DNA of 64,000 bases, taken from Verrucomicrobiota bacterium (GTDB taxonomy: Bacteria; Verrucomicrobiota; Kiritimatiellia; CAIVKH01). Below the pieces are notes generated by a model that was not told where the DNA came from, made no database searches, and saw nothing but the letters and a program-made list of their open reading frames with translations. Position numbers and translations under genes: made by a program. The stretch lies in contig JACKPT010000010.1 of assembly GCA_024233345.1 (NCBI GenBank), positions 95,485-159,484 of the forward strand, read 5' to 3'. Below are positions 1 through 7,895 of the stretch, one piece after another; positions within the stretch are counted from its first letter, which is position 1, and each line of letters starts with the position of its first letter.

Positions 1-304
1 ACTCCTCGAACAGCCCGCCTTCGACCTCGCGAAAAATCAGGCCATCGATGGAGAGGCGCAGCGCCTTTGTCTCACCATCGCCGTAAGACCATTCCTCTTG
101 GAATTCGGGAAACTCATCCACGGCGGTGTCGCCAAGGGGTGTGGTGGTGCCGAATGATCCGAACGAGGAGGAGATCGCCATCGCGATGCCCAGTCCAATA
201 TTCAAGGCGATACTGCAGGCAAGCCCGATTCCGAGGACCAGAAACAGGATCCAGATGCCGCAGCCGCTACGGCGCTTGGGTGGGGCGGAGGTGGTCGTTT
301 CCAT
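1..304 (-). CDS. SppA-like signal peptide peptidase, N-terminal part (runs off window)
   Basis: Only the first 101 codons are in the window; the gene continues past base 1. The visible part has a short basic N-terminus (PPKRRSG), one strong hydrophobic segment at about residues 16-47, a low-complexity stretch, then residues around WSYGDGETKALRLSIDGLI, which look like the first strand of the SppA/S49 peptidase fold. S49 proteases of this kind sit in the inner membrane and cut up leftover signal peptides. The catalytic Ser/Lys are outside the window, so the family rests on membrane anchor plus first motif. ATG chosen at 302-304; no strong ribosome site is visible. Confidence 0.55.
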   Translation of the reverse strand, partial: METTTSAPPKRRSGCGIWILFLVLGIGLACSIALNIGLGIAMAISSSFGSFGTTTPLGDTAVDEFPEFQEEWSYGDGETKALRLSIDGLIFREVEGGLFEE

Positions 305-420
305 GGGGGACAAGGTACGGTTGCCAATCGGTGGCGTCAAACCTGGAGATTCATTCACCTGGCGAGGACCCGGAGGTCCACGCCAGGTAAAAACGGTGCT
401 CCTGCTCTGCTGGAACGAGT

Positions 421-502
421 CGCCGATATGGAAATCGGCGCTACGGCCAATGGTCGGTTTCGTCCACCCGCGCCCGTGGTAGCGCCCATCTCCGAACGGG
501 CG
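421..502 (-). repeat. Double-hairpin intergenic repeat, copy 1
   Basis: Two short hairpins about 40 bases apart. The first is CGCCGATATGGAAATCGGCG (421-440), a 7-bp stem followed by CTAC. The second is at 483-502, CGCCCAT...ACGGGCG, preceded by GTAG. A second copy in the opposite orientation lies at 7896-7970 with the same two stems. The stems plus GTAGCGCC flanks resemble a dispersed non-coding palindromic repeat family rather than a terminator, since no T-tract follows. Confidence 0.6.
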
Positions 503-523
503 TGGGTGGTTGGGGTGACGGGA

Positions 524-1849
524 CTAGAAACTACGGGTGCGCGCCTTGGGCTTGCGACGGGCAGGATGAGGACCGCTCCCGCGGTGAAAGCGCTTGCCGC
601 CTCCCTGTCTTCCCCCCCCGCTTCGTCCACCGCGGCCGCCGAGAATCGGCCTCGACATGGTCGAGTGGAAGGCGTCTTCACAGTGGTAGGGATGGTCGGT
701 TTCCATGGGCACCGGCTCACCGAGCATCTTCTCGATGTCCCGCAGGTAGGCGCGGGATTCCGCACAACAGAAGGAAATCGCATGCCCGGTCGCGCCTGCG
801 CGAGCGGTGCGCCCGATCCGGTGAATGTAGGTTTCCGCTTCCACCGGAAGGTCATAGTTGATCACATGGGTGATATCGTCGACATCAATCCCGCGCGCCG
901 CGACATCGGTGGCTACCAGGGCCCGGAAATGCCCCTGCTTGAATCCATGCAACGCCTTGTTGCGGGCAGCCTGGGTCTTGTTTCCGTGAATGGCGGTTCC
1001 GGAAATCCCGGCGTCCATCAGCATCTCCGTGACCTGATTGGCGGTGTGTTTCATCTGGGTAAACACAATCACCTTGTCGACCTTGGGGTCGTTGAATAGC
1101 GACAGCAGCAGGGCGGTCTTGTTTTTCTTGCCGACAAACAACACCCGCTGGCGAATGCGGTCCAGCGCCGGACCTTCATCGGCCACTGCAATCACGGCGG
1201 GGTTGGTCACCATGGTGTGGGCGAGAGAGAGCATCGCGGGGGCAAGGGTGGCGGAGAAAAACAGGGTCTGCCGTTCAGGGGGAATTTCTTCGAGCACTTG
1301 CTTGATATCGGGCAGGAATCCCATGTCCAACATGCGGTCCACTTCATCGAGGATGAAGTACTGGATACCGCTGAACCGGACATGGTTCTGGCGGTAGAGG
1401 TCGAGCAACCGTCCCGGGGTGGCGACCAGAATGTCGACCCCGCGGCGAAGCGCCTTCACCTGGGACATTTGGTTGACCCCGCCGAAAACCACGGTGTGGC
1501 GGAGGCGGAGAAATTTCCCATAGGTCTGGATGCTCTGGGCGATCTGGGCCGCAAGTTCCCGGGTGGGGGCGAGGATCAGGGCGCGTGGGGTGCCCTGTCG
1601 GGGGGGGCGGGTATCCGCCGCCAGCTTCTGCAGCAGGGGCAGCACAAAAGCTGCGGTCTTGCCGGTGCCGGTGGGGGCGCTGCCGATCAGGTCCTGTCCG
1701 TCGAGCAGCAGGGGAATACACTGCTCCTGGATGGGTGTCGGGTGGACATATCCTTCGGCGGCAATCGCCCGCTGAAGTTCCTTGAGCAGGCTGCCAAAGG
1801 CGCCCTGCAGGGGTTGAGTTTGCGGCTGGGCCGCTGGCTTGGTGTTCAT
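524..1849 (-). CDS. rhlE: DEAD-box ATP-dependent RNA helicase, RhlE type
   Basis: 441 aa. ATP-driven RNA unwinding or RNP remodelling in ribosome assembly and RNA turnover. All helicase motifs are visible: Q motif (HPTPIQEQ, about 36-43), Walker A APTGTGKT (58-65), PTRELA (95-100), TPGR (144-147), motif II, SAT (199-201), ARGID (about 318) and HRIGRTAR (about 341). Motif II reads DEVD instead of DEAD (residues 168-171; bases 1337-1348). The tail is Gly/Arg-rich and basic, typical of RhlE-group RNA-binding tails. The start has a good site (AGGAAAG, 7 bases upstream). Transcribed away from the FIST operon. Confidence 0.93.
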   Translation of the reverse strand: MNTKPAAQPQTQPLQGAFGSLLKELQRAIAAEGYVHPTPIQEQCIPLLLDGQDLIGSAPTGTGKTAAFVLPLLQKLAADTRPPRQGTPRALILAPTRELAAQIAQSIQTYGKFLRLRHTVVFGGVNQMSQVKALRRGVDILVATPGRLLDLYRQNHVRFSGIQYFILDEVDRMLDMGFLPDIKQVLEEIPPERQTLFFSATLAPAMLSLAHTMVTNPAVIAVADEGPALDRIRQRVLFVGKKNKTALLLSLFNDPKVDKVIVFTQMKHTANQVTEMLMDAGISGTAIHGNKTQAARNKALHGFKQGHFRALVATDVAARGIDVDDITHVINYDLPVEAETYIHRIGRTARAGATGHAISFCCAESRAYLRDIEKMLGEPVPMETDHPYHCEDAFHSTMSRPILGGRGGRSGGGRQGGGKRFHRGSGPHPARRKPKARTRSF

Positions 1850-2174
1850 GGTATTTCTTTCCTGTTGGTAAGGTCCGGGGTTCTACAGATCTCAAACCGC
1901 CGGACGCGAGGATAAGAAACGACCGCGGAAAAATGCGGTACTGGGTGCGGCCCGGTTTTCAGGTCCGGGTGACACAATCGAAAAGTGGTTGGTTCGTAAT
2001 CGGGTGGCTACAGGCGATCAGACATGCCTGCACGAAAACCCGTGTGTTCATACCCAGTCGCAGCCGGGATGGATACTGGTAACCCCCCGCCTATGGCAAG
2101 ACAAATCGAAAAAAAAGAATTCATGCAGCGGGGGTGTCCGCGATCAGGCTTGGAATGAAACCCCCGGGTGAGGT
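1850..2174. other. Divergent intergenic region between rhlE and the FIST gene
   Basis: No gene seen. It must hold the promoters of both flanking divergent genes. An A-rich run lies at 2103-2118. A 7-bp inverted repeat, CGGGGGT (2129-2135) with ACCCCCG (2160-2166), sits just before the FIST start codon and could mask its ribosome site in the mRNA. Confidence 0.4.
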
Positions 2175-3404
2175 ATGCAACAAGGCATGAAATGGGCAAG
2201 TGTGATTGAAGAGGGAGCCAACCTGTCGCAACTGGTGGATCGGGCCGCGGCCCGGCTGCATGAAAAGTTGGGCACGGGTCAACCGGACCTTGTCCTGTCT
2301 TTTTGCACGGGGCATTTCCGGGGTGAGATCGAACATTTTCCCGGTCTGCTGCAAGCCCGGTGCCCGTCCCGGGTTTCCGCGGGCTGTCTGGCATCCGGTG
2401 TCATTGGCGAAGGGAGGGAAGTGGAGGGGCGTCCAGCGCTCAGTCTGGTGGGGGCGGTGCTTCCCCAGGTATCGATCCAACCGTTCTATCTTGTCACCGA
2501 TGAGCTCCCCGATGAGGACAGCGCGCCGGAGGTCTGGCGCAAGCGTATCGGCATCGACGATGCACCGGGCGGTCCCCGGCCTCAGTTCATTTTGCTGGCG
2601 GACCCCTTCACGTCGATGACCGAAGCCCTGCTGGCGGGGTTGGATTATGCCTACCCCGGCAGCACGGTTGTAGGCGGGTTTGCCAGTGCGGGTCGGCAGC
2701 CGGGGGAAAATGTGCTGTGGTTGGGATCCGGGTTGTATCGCGAGGGCATGGTGGGTCTTGCCCTTTCCGGCCAGGTATCGCTTTCCCCGGTGGTGGCTCA
2801 GGGGTGTCGGCCGATCGGTGATCCGCTGCTGGTATCCTCGTGCCGCGGTACCACCCTGTTTAAGGTGGGGGAAGAAACCCCGCTCCAGTATCTGAACCGA
2901 CTCTATACATCGGTCTCTCCGGGGGCCCAGGCGCGCATGAAGGATTCGCTGGTGATCGGAATGCAGTTGGCGGACCCGTTGGGAAGTGACGTCAGCCAGG
3001 CCCCCTTTCTCATTCGCAACCTGCTTCAGGCGAACTATCAGAATGGCAGTGTGGATGTCGGAGCCTATCTGCGGGATGGCCAGGTGGTTCAATTTCACAT
3101 CCGCGATCGCGCGGCTGCCAGTGAGGAGCTGACGCATCAACTGGATTCCGCGGCCATGGACCACCTGACCCGGAATGATCCGGCCGGTTGCCTGCTCTTT
3201 TCCTGTCTGGGCCGAGGGCAGCATCTGTTCGGGACACCCGATCATGACTCGGCGAGTTTTTTGTCGCGGTTCCCCGGGGTGGAGCCGGGCGGATTTTTCT
3301 GCGGCGGTGAAGTGGGGCCGGTGGGGAGTGAGACCTATGTACATGGGTTCACCAGCGTGTTTGCGCTGATCGGTGATCCCCCCCGCGGGTTGGATGCAAC
3401 TTGA
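2175..3404 (+). CDS. FIST N/C domain sensory protein
   Basis: 409 aa, cytoplasmic, no membrane segment. The sequence follows the FIST pattern. The N-terminal domain runs to a conserved GGFASAG stretch (about residue 170) and on through LALSG and GCRPIGDP. The C-terminal domain ends with FFCGGEVGPVGSETYVHGF, the usual end of FIST_C. FIST domains are thought to bind small ligands such as amino acids and often act with signalling proteins; here no kinase or cyclase domain is fused. The gene overlaps the downstream glycosyltransferase by 4 bases, so the two are co-translated. The start is uncertain: ATG 2175 has a GAGG too close, and in-frame ATG 2187 is an alternative. Confidence 0.85.
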   Translation: MQQGMKWASVIEEGANLSQLVDRAAARLHEKLGTGQPDLVLSFCTGHFRGEIEHFPGLLQARCPSRVSAGCLASGVIGEGREVEGRPALSLVGAVLPQVSIQPFYLVTDELPDEDSAPEVWRKRIGIDDAPGGPRPQFILLADPFTSMTEALLAGLDYAYPGSTVVGGFASAGRQPGENVLWLGSGLYREGMVGLALSGQVSLSPVVAQGCRPIGDPLLVSSCRGTTLFKVGEETPLQYLNRLYTSVSPGAQARMKDSLVIGMQLADPLGSDVSQAPFLIRNLLQANYQNGSVDVGAYLRDGQVVQFHIRDRAAASEELTHQLDSAAMDHLTRNDPAGCLLFSCLGRGQHLFGTPDHDSASFLSRFPGVEPGGFFCGGEVGPVGSETYVHGFTSVFALIGDPPRGLDAT

Positions 3405-4480
3405 AGCCGCTGGTCTATGCCATTACCGGCCATGGGTATGGCCATGGGGTCCGGTCCTGCGACCTCATTCATGCGCTCTGTTGCCGGTCCCCGGATCTGC
3501 CGATCATCATCGTATCGAGTCTCCTGGAGAGTTTTCTTGAGAACCGGCTGGAGGGATTCCTGGACCGGCTGAGTTTTGAACCGCGGTCGCTGGATGTGGG
3601 GATGGTGCAGCTCGATTCGGTTCGGGTGGATCTGGCTGCCACCGAACAGGCCCTGACCCGGCTGTGCCGGGATTGGGAGAAGCTGGTCCGGCAGGAAACG
3701 GTGTTTCTGGAGGCGGTGAGGGCTTGCGGGGTGGTGGCGGATATACCGGGCATCCCTCTGGAGGCGGCAGCCCGGGCAGGCATTCCCGGGATTGCGGTGG
3801 GCAACTTCGGCTGGGACTGGATTTATCGCTCGGTGGTGCGGCGGGACCCGGTTTGGCAGGAGGCGGGATACCGGTATGCCGAGGCCTATCGGGGGGCCAA
3901 AACCTTGATTCGTCTCCCGTTTCATGAACCCATGAGCGCCTTTCCGTCGGTGGTGGATTCGCCACTGGTTTCGCGCCGGGGTACCCGTCAGCGCGCCCGG
4001 TTGGCAGCGCTTACCGGCGCCGATCCCGGCAAACAATGGGCTCTGCTCTCGTTCAGCACGCTGGACTGGGGTGAGGACGCCATTCGCCGGGTACAGTCGC
4101 TTCCGGCCACCGAGTGCTTTACCGTCAAGCCCCTGGCATTTCCCGGACTTCGCGCCGTCGACCGGCGCGATGTAAGCTATACCGATGTGCTGGCCAGTTG
4201 TGATGTGGTGGTCACCAAACCCGGCTACGGGGTGTTGTCGGAATGCGTGGTTCACGACAAACCGATCCTCTATGTTGAGCGAACCGACTTTGCGGAATAC
4301 CCGGTGCTGGAGGCGTCGGTCCGGGCTCACCTTCGTCATGTTCACCTGCCCGCTGAGAGGCTCTATCAGGGGGAGCTCCAGGCTGGTTTGGAGGCGATTG
4401 CTGCCTGTCCGCCGCCCGAAGTGAGGTTGGTCTCGGATGAGGGGGACCTTGCCGCCTCGGAAATCCTCGCCATGCTGTAA
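3401..4480 (+). CDS. Glycosyltransferase-like protein (MurG/GT28-like fold)
   Basis: 359 aa. The N-terminus has the glycine/histidine motif GHGYGHG (residues 10-16), as in UDP-sugar glycosyltransferases and in proteins resembling the N-terminal half of L-arabinokinase-like enzymes. A second nucleotide-sugar-binding motif, TKPGYGVLSE, lies near residue 272 and is followed by conserved acidic residues. Substrate unknown; a cytoplasmic sugar-transfer role is inferred. The start codon is TTG, whose last bases form the TGA stop of the FIST gene (TTGA overlap), implying translational coupling. msrA follows after 45 bases. Confidence 0.7.
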   Translation: MKPLVYAITGHGYGHGVRSCDLIHALCCRSPDLPIIIVSSLLESFLENRLEGFLDRLSFEPRSLDVGMVQLDSVRVDLAATEQALTRLCRDWEKLVRQETVFLEAVRACGVVADIPGIPLEAAARAGIPGIAVGNFGWDWIYRSVVRRDPVWQEAGYRYAEAYRGAKTLIRLPFHEPMSAFPSVVDSPLVSRRGTRQRARLAALTGADPGKQWALLSFSTLDWGEDAIRRVQSLPATECFTVKPLAFPGLRAVDRRDVSYTDVLASCDVVVTKPGYGVLSECVVHDKPILYVERTDFAEYPVLEASVRAHLRHVHLPAERLYQGELQAGLEAIAACPPPEVRLVSDEGDLAASEILAML

Positions 4481-4525
4481 GGAATGGCTGGCCCTGGCGA
4501 CTCACCGGAAACAGGAGGAGACGGC

Positions 4526-5119
4526 ATGAAGCAAGGTTGGCTGATACTCTGGGTAATCGGAATGATGGGAGGCTGGGCGATGGCAGATACGGAGAAGAGC
4601 AGGAAAGACGTGGAGACCGCGACATTCGGGGGTGGCTGTTTCTGGTGTGTCGAGGCGGTCTTTGAAGGGGTGGAGGGCGTGCTTTCGGTCGTGTCCGGCT
4701 ACGAGGGCGGCGACCAGCCCCAGCCGACCTATGAGCAGGTCTCCTCGGGCCGCTCCGGTCATGCCGAGGTGGTCCGAATTGAGTTCGATCCCCATCAAGT
4801 CTCTTACGACCGCCTGCTGGATCTGTTCTGGGAGGCCCATGATCCCACCCAGGTGAACCGCCAGGGAGCAGATGTCGGGACCCAATACCGCTCGGTGATT
4901 TTCTACATGACCGAGGACCAGCGACTACAGGCCGAGGCCGCCAAGGCCAAACTTGGCGCCTCAGGAAAATACGACAAGCCCATCGCGACCCAGATTGTGC
5001 CTTCCACCGGGTTTTACCCCGCAGAGCCCTACCATCAGGATTACTTTCGCAATCACCCGCGTGCGCCCTACTCGATGTTTGTCATCCAGCCCAAACTGAA
5101 AAAACTCGGGCGGAAGTAA
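4526..5119 (+). CDS. msrA: Peptide methionine sulfoxide reductase MsrA, exported
   Basis: 197 aa. Reduces methionine-S-sulfoxide in damaged proteins. The catalytic motif GCFWC is at residues 37-41 (nucleophile Cys38). The family's GYxGG segment, GHAEVV and YHQDYF motifs are all present. A signal peptide (MKQGWLILWVIGMMGGWAMA) points to periplasmic or envelope action. The start at 4526 is preferred over an in-frame upstream codon because AGGAGGAG lies 7 bases before it and it gives a clean signal peptide. Only 5 bases separate its stop from the convergent ferritin-like gene. Confidence 0.93.
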   Translation: MKQGWLILWVIGMMGGWAMADTEKSRKDVETATFGGGCFWCVEAVFEGVEGVLSVVSGYEGGDQPQPTYEQVSSGRSGHAEVVRIEFDPHQVSYDRLLDLFWEAHDPTQVNRQGADVGTQYRSVIFYMTEDQRLQAEAAKAKLGASGKYDKPIATQIVPSTGFYPAEPYHQDYFRNHPRAPYSMFVIQPKLKKLGRK

Positions 5120-5124
5120 TCGGC

Positions 5125-5577
5125 TTACGCCTTGGCGTATTCTCGCAGGAAGCCCCGGAATTGCTGACGGTGCTCTTCTTCGTCAGCGAGCAGGGTGATG
5201 CAGAGATCCTGGGTGACGTAATCCTTGCCGTCGCATAGCTTGACCAGCTTGTTGTATCCCTTGATCGCGTCTTCTTCGGCGGCAATGACGCCCTTGATCA
5301 CCCCAATCACATCCGTGCTGTCCTTGGGTGGTTGCAGGTATTTCTGGGTCGCCTTGAAGGCCATCGAGCCGGGAACCTTGCCGCCCAACACCTTGATCCG
5401 GCGGGCAAGCTGCTGGGCATGGCCCAGCTCTTCGGTGATGTCGGCGGCGAGTGAATTCTTGATTGCTTCAGCCCGCACCCCGTCGAGGTTGGTTGCGTTT
5501 GCGATGTAGTTTTGAACGGTTTCGATCTCGCTCCAATACGCGTCGATCAGTGCGGCGATAATTGCTTTTGTAGCCAT
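5125..5577 (-). CDS. Ferritin-like (bacterioferritin-type) di-iron protein
   Basis: 150 aa, four-helix bundle expected. Carboxylate/histidine iron ligands occur in the usual pairs: Glu17, EELGH (49-53), AAEEDA (about 100-103) and DEEEH (132-136). No Dps signature and no obvious haem-binding methionine, so iron storage or oxidation by a ferritin-like shell is most likely. Start at MATKAII is chosen because AGAAGGAGA lies just upstream; the longer reading frame adds 16 unlikely residues. Convergent with msrA. Confidence 0.8.
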   Translation of the reverse strand: MATKAIIAALIDAYWSEIETVQNYIANATNLDGVRAEAIKNSLAADITEELGHAQQLARRIKVLGGKVPGSMAFKATQKYLQPPKDSTDVIGVIKGVIAAEEDAIKGYNKLVKLCDGKDYVTQDLCITLLADEEEHRQQFRGFLREYAKA

Positions 5578-6001
5578 AGTGGATTCTCCTTCTTTCTGTC
5601 CAAGATACCATGAATGGCCGACCAATCCAAGCCGCCCCGGAAGGTGGACTCTTTCCCCCCGATTCTACACAACCCAATCCTCATCCGTGCGATCTGCAAG
5701 ATCCGTGGGCAATCAGACCAACCCAACCCGCACAGCTATTTGCTGCGCATCGATTCGTGGTTTTCGTGATATTCGTGGGCATTCAGACCAACCCAACCCA
5801 AACAGCCATTGGCAACGCCCTCTTTACCATTGCCTTACAGGAATCAACTCTGATTTCGTAAGAAACACCGACAGAATCCAGCAGATGACTTTGGGCTTCC
5901 CATAGCAGAAAGAACCGCTACGCTTCCGCTTCATACCGAGTGCCTTATGGATGCAATGCAAGAACATCTGATGCTCACGAGAAAAAGCACTCAATAACTT
6001 G
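5578..6001. other. Intergenic region upstream of the cassette array
   Basis: No credible gene. It holds copy A of the 108-bp repeat (5675-5782) with a further partial unit to about 5810, then AT-richer DNA. An inverted repeat GAGTGC (5937-5942) / GCACTC (5987-5992) lies just before the first cassette boundary at 6001 and may be part of the attC site that ends a lost or degenerate cassette. Confidence 0.4.
5675..5782 (+). repeat. 108-bp dispersed repeat, copy A
   Basis: Nearly identical to 8045-8152, with a handful of mismatches and equal length. It contains the internal phrases TCCGTGCGAT, AGACCAACCCAACCC and TTCGTGGTTTTCGTGATATT. The CCAACCCAACCC/CAGCYATT sub-unit appears twice in tandem here (about 5722 and 5784). 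It encodes no plausible protein. Confidence 0.85.
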
Positions 6002-6008
6002 TTGGCTC
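6001..6008 (+). other. attC R' half-site at left end of cassette 1
   Basis: GTTGGCTC. Its complement GAGCCAAC matches 7 of 8 bases of GAGCGAAC at 6524-6531, just past the cassette's gene. The left partner of this attC site is not clearly recognisable upstream. Confidence 0.45.
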
Positions 6009-6015
6009 TAGAAGA

Positions 6016-6525
6016 ATGAAGATCAAATTGACATGTCTGGCGCTCTGCATGCTGGCCCTGTGCGGTTGCGGGAAGCAGCCAGAGAATGTAGCCAAGGTGC
6101 AACGGCTTCCAGCAGGGCATTTCATTTCGTGGGACCAAGCACAGTGGGTGAACTGGCTAGGCAACGCTGGTTTCACACAGATTCAGACGAAGGACGACGG
6201 ACTGGCTTGTGATCTCATGGGAACGACTACCGACAACAAACAAGTCGTCGTGAACTTCTTCCCCGACGGCAAACTGAAGGACCTGATGTTTGCACACATC
6301 ACCTCAGACCTAAGCGCCACCGGAAAACTGGCGACTGCACAGAGCTGTCTCTCGATGGTCGACAGTCTGGATCCATACCTCGGCGACAGCTTTGCCGAAA
6401 TAGCGGATACTGATCGAAATGCTGCCTTTCTGATGAACACTCGGAAGTATCCGTGGAGAAACACCCCCTATGTCATCGGCATCACCACGGCAAACAAGTT
6501 CTGGCTGGAATTCAAAACCGAATGA
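6016..6525 (+). CDS. Hypothetical lipoprotein (cassette 1)
   Basis: 169 aa. Lipoprotein signal peptide with lipobox LCGC (acylated Cys about residue 18). The mature part has no family I recognise: a mixed alpha/beta composition with no repeats or membrane segments. The start lies 14 bases into the proposed cassette and the stop codon touches the attC site, the usual cassette layout. Base composition is visibly more AT-rich than the core genes, in line with foreign origin. Confidence 0.65.
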   Translation: MKIKLTCLALCMLALCGCGKQPENVAKVQRLPAGHFISWDQAQWVNWLGNAGFTQIQTKDDGLACDLMGTTTDNKQVVVNFFPDGKLKDLMFAHITSDLSATGKLATAQSCLSMVDSLDPYLGDSFAEIADTDRNAAFLMNTRKYPWRNTPYVIGITTANKFWLEFKTE

Positions 6526-6592
6526 GCGAACAATCACCTTCACTTTATCGTCGGCCCGCTGGGCCGCCGAAAAGTGAGGTGGCACGTTCGCC
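6524..6592 (+). other. attC-like recombination site 1
   Basis: Imperfect 69-base hairpin starting at the stop codon of the lipoprotein gene. R'' GCGAAC (6526-6531) pairs with R' GTTCGC (6586-6591). Then, after unpaired spacers, CACCT/AGGTG and CACTTT/AAAGTG form an L stem with an extrahelical T at 6540, and CGGCCC/GGGCCG (6552-6566) makes the inner stem. The R-spacer-L layout with an extrahelical base matches integron attC architecture. The R' box GTTCGCC departs from the usual GTTRRRY. Confidence 0.55.
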
Positions 6593-6607
6593 ATGGATGA
6601 TGGCTGC

Positions 6608-6636
6608 TTTACGAAATTTGTGTGAGATGCTAAACT
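6608..6636 (+). promoter_or_regulatory. Possible sigma-70 promoter of the nucleotidyltransferase cassette
   Basis: TTTACG, 17 bases, TAAACT: 4 of 6 matches in each box with ideal spacing. The predicted transcript start falls almost at the ATG (6643), so the mRNA would be nearly leaderless. Confidence 0.3.
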
Positions 6637-6642
6637 ATTGCC

Positions 6643-6831
6643 ATGATTCAGAAGGTGATACATCGGCAGCCGCTCAAGGATGAAGGCAGGCCAGCAATCG
6701 AGTTGCGCTACTGGTTAAGTGTTCCTCCTGAGAAGCGCATTGAGGCTGTTGAACTCCTTCGCAGGCAGCACTATGGAAGCTCAACCCGACTACAGAGAAC
6801 TGCTCGAGTTGTTCAACTCCCGAGGAGTTGA
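6643..6831 (+). CDS. Small partner protein of the nucleotidyltransferase pair
   Basis: 62 aa. It resembles a family of short proteins regularly encoded just upstream of, and overlapping, a stand-alone nucleotidyltransferase: a YWLSVPPEKRIEAVELLRR core then a basic LQRTARVVQ tail. Function is not established; the tight pairing suggests a two-gene module similar in layout to toxin-antitoxin systems. It overlaps the next gene by 59 bases in another frame. Confidence 0.65.
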   Translation: MIQKVIHRQPLKDEGRPAIELRYWLSVPPEKRIEAVELLRRQHYGSSTRLQRTARVVQLPRS

Positions 6832-7231
6832 ATTTCTCATTGTTGGCGCCTATGCGCTTGCCTTTTACGGATCACCCCGAACGACAGGCGATATTGACCT
6901 ACTCGTCAACCCGACCCCAGATAATGCCGAGCGGATTATCGCCGCGCTGGATGACTTTGGCTTCGGGTCTCTTGGGCTGAGGAAGGATGACTTTCTCGCC
7001 CCCGACCAGGTCATACAGCTTGGCGTTCCTCCTGTGCGCATCGATATTCTTACTTCTCTATCGGGCATTACGTGGACGGAGGCATACGATGGAAAAGAAG
7101 CCGGCAGCTACGGGGATGTGCCTGTGTTCTTCATCGGCAAGTCCGAATATATCAAGAACAAGAAGGCCACGGGCCGCAAAAAGGACGAAGCCGACATTGA
7201 AGCCTTAGAAGATAACCAAGGGCGAACATGA
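6773..7231 (+). CDS. Nucleotidyltransferase-fold protein (MNT/AbiEii-like)
   Basis: 152 aa. The N-terminal motif GAYALAFYGSPRTTGDID (about 25-42) holds the GS plus DxD signature of the pol-beta nucleotidyltransferase superfamily. The segment that follows (DLLVNP, PPVRIDILTS) supplies the third acidic residue. Such proteins transfer nucleotides to proteins or RNA in several toxin-antitoxin and abortive-infection modules; the target here is unknown. The start MEAQPDY is chosen over an upstream in-frame codon because it agrees with family length. The stop codon lies inside attC site 2, typical of a cassette gene. Confidence 0.8.
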   Translation: MEAQPDYRELLELFNSRGVEFLIVGAYALAFYGSPRTTGDIDLLVNPTPDNAERIIAALDDFGFGSLGLRKDDFLAPDQVIQLGVPPVRIDILTSLSGITWTEAYDGKEAGSYGDVPVFFIGKSEYIKNKKATGRKKDEADIEALEDNQGRT

Positions 7232-7276
7232 GGCTCGAGCGGACCGGGTATCGCTGCCGCTCAGCCTTGTTGGAAC
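7221..7276 (+). other. attC-like recombination site 2
   Basis: R'' GGCGAAC (7221-7227) is the exact complement of GTTCGCC at the left end of the same cassette (6586-6592). The inner stem AGGCT-c-GAGCGG (7231-7242) pairs with CCGCTC-AGCCT (7257-7267), leaving C7236 extrahelical. R' is GTTGGAAC (7269-7276). The gene's stop codon is inside the site. Fifty-six bases fits the small end of attC sizes. Confidence 0.6.
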
Positions 7277-7280
7277 TGAG

Positions 7281-7799
7281 ATGAAGAAGATGCGAGCCAT
7301 ATTCATTGTGATTACTTGCGTTATCTCCTGTTACATAGCTGTCGTATTGCTATGGAAGGACGATCGGCTCGTGGGCGTTTATGCCCCGGATGCAATCGAA
7401 ACGCATGCTACCTGGAAGCCATGGTCAGAAATCACTCTTCATGACACTTACAATATTCTCGGTCAGATATTTCAAGAGGCCCCCGTTCAATTCACAACCC
7501 GAAAAATGGCCCTGAAAAGTGGTGCGGATGCCGTAACAAATCGATATTGGACACTCTGGAAGCGAAGCAATGATGCAGTGATTTTTGTGCGCCCATTCAC
7601 GGTCTTCCACGTTACGTATACGCTTGATGGGATGTGGATGAAAATAATTCCCAACACCGGGAAGTCACTTCACGCCAAGATGCTGCGATTAAGAAACCCG
7701 GACTATTCATTGCCGTGGTGGCTTCAGGCTGAAACCCGGATTAATGAGCAGTCGAACACCAGCACTTCCGAAACAGACGGTCAAAATAACACACCATAA
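7281..7799 (+). CDS. Hypothetical protein with one N-terminal membrane segment (cassette 3)
   Basis: 172 aa. One hydrophobic helix (about residues 5-25), then a soluble domain rich in aromatic residues with no family I recognise; the last 20 residues are polar and probably disordered. It begins 11 bases into the proposed cassette. The R'' box at 7808-7815, just past the stop, is an 8-of-8 complement of the cassette's left end at 7269-7276. Confidence 0.6.
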   Translation: MKKMRAIFIVITCVISCYIAVVLLWKDDRLVGVYAPDAIETHATWKPWSEITLHDTYNILGQIFQEAPVQFTTRKMALKSGADAVTNRYWTLWKRSNDAVIFVRPFTVFHVTYTLDGMWMKIIPNTGKSLHAKMLRLRNPDYSLPWWLQAETRINEQSNTSTSETDGQNNTP

Positions 7800-7895
7800 A
7801 ACGATACGTTCCAACATGTCCCTCCAGAGGAATCAGGTAATTCGTGGGTTACACAGCTATTGGCAAGCCAGGGAACAGAGAGTCGGTCCCGGCGT

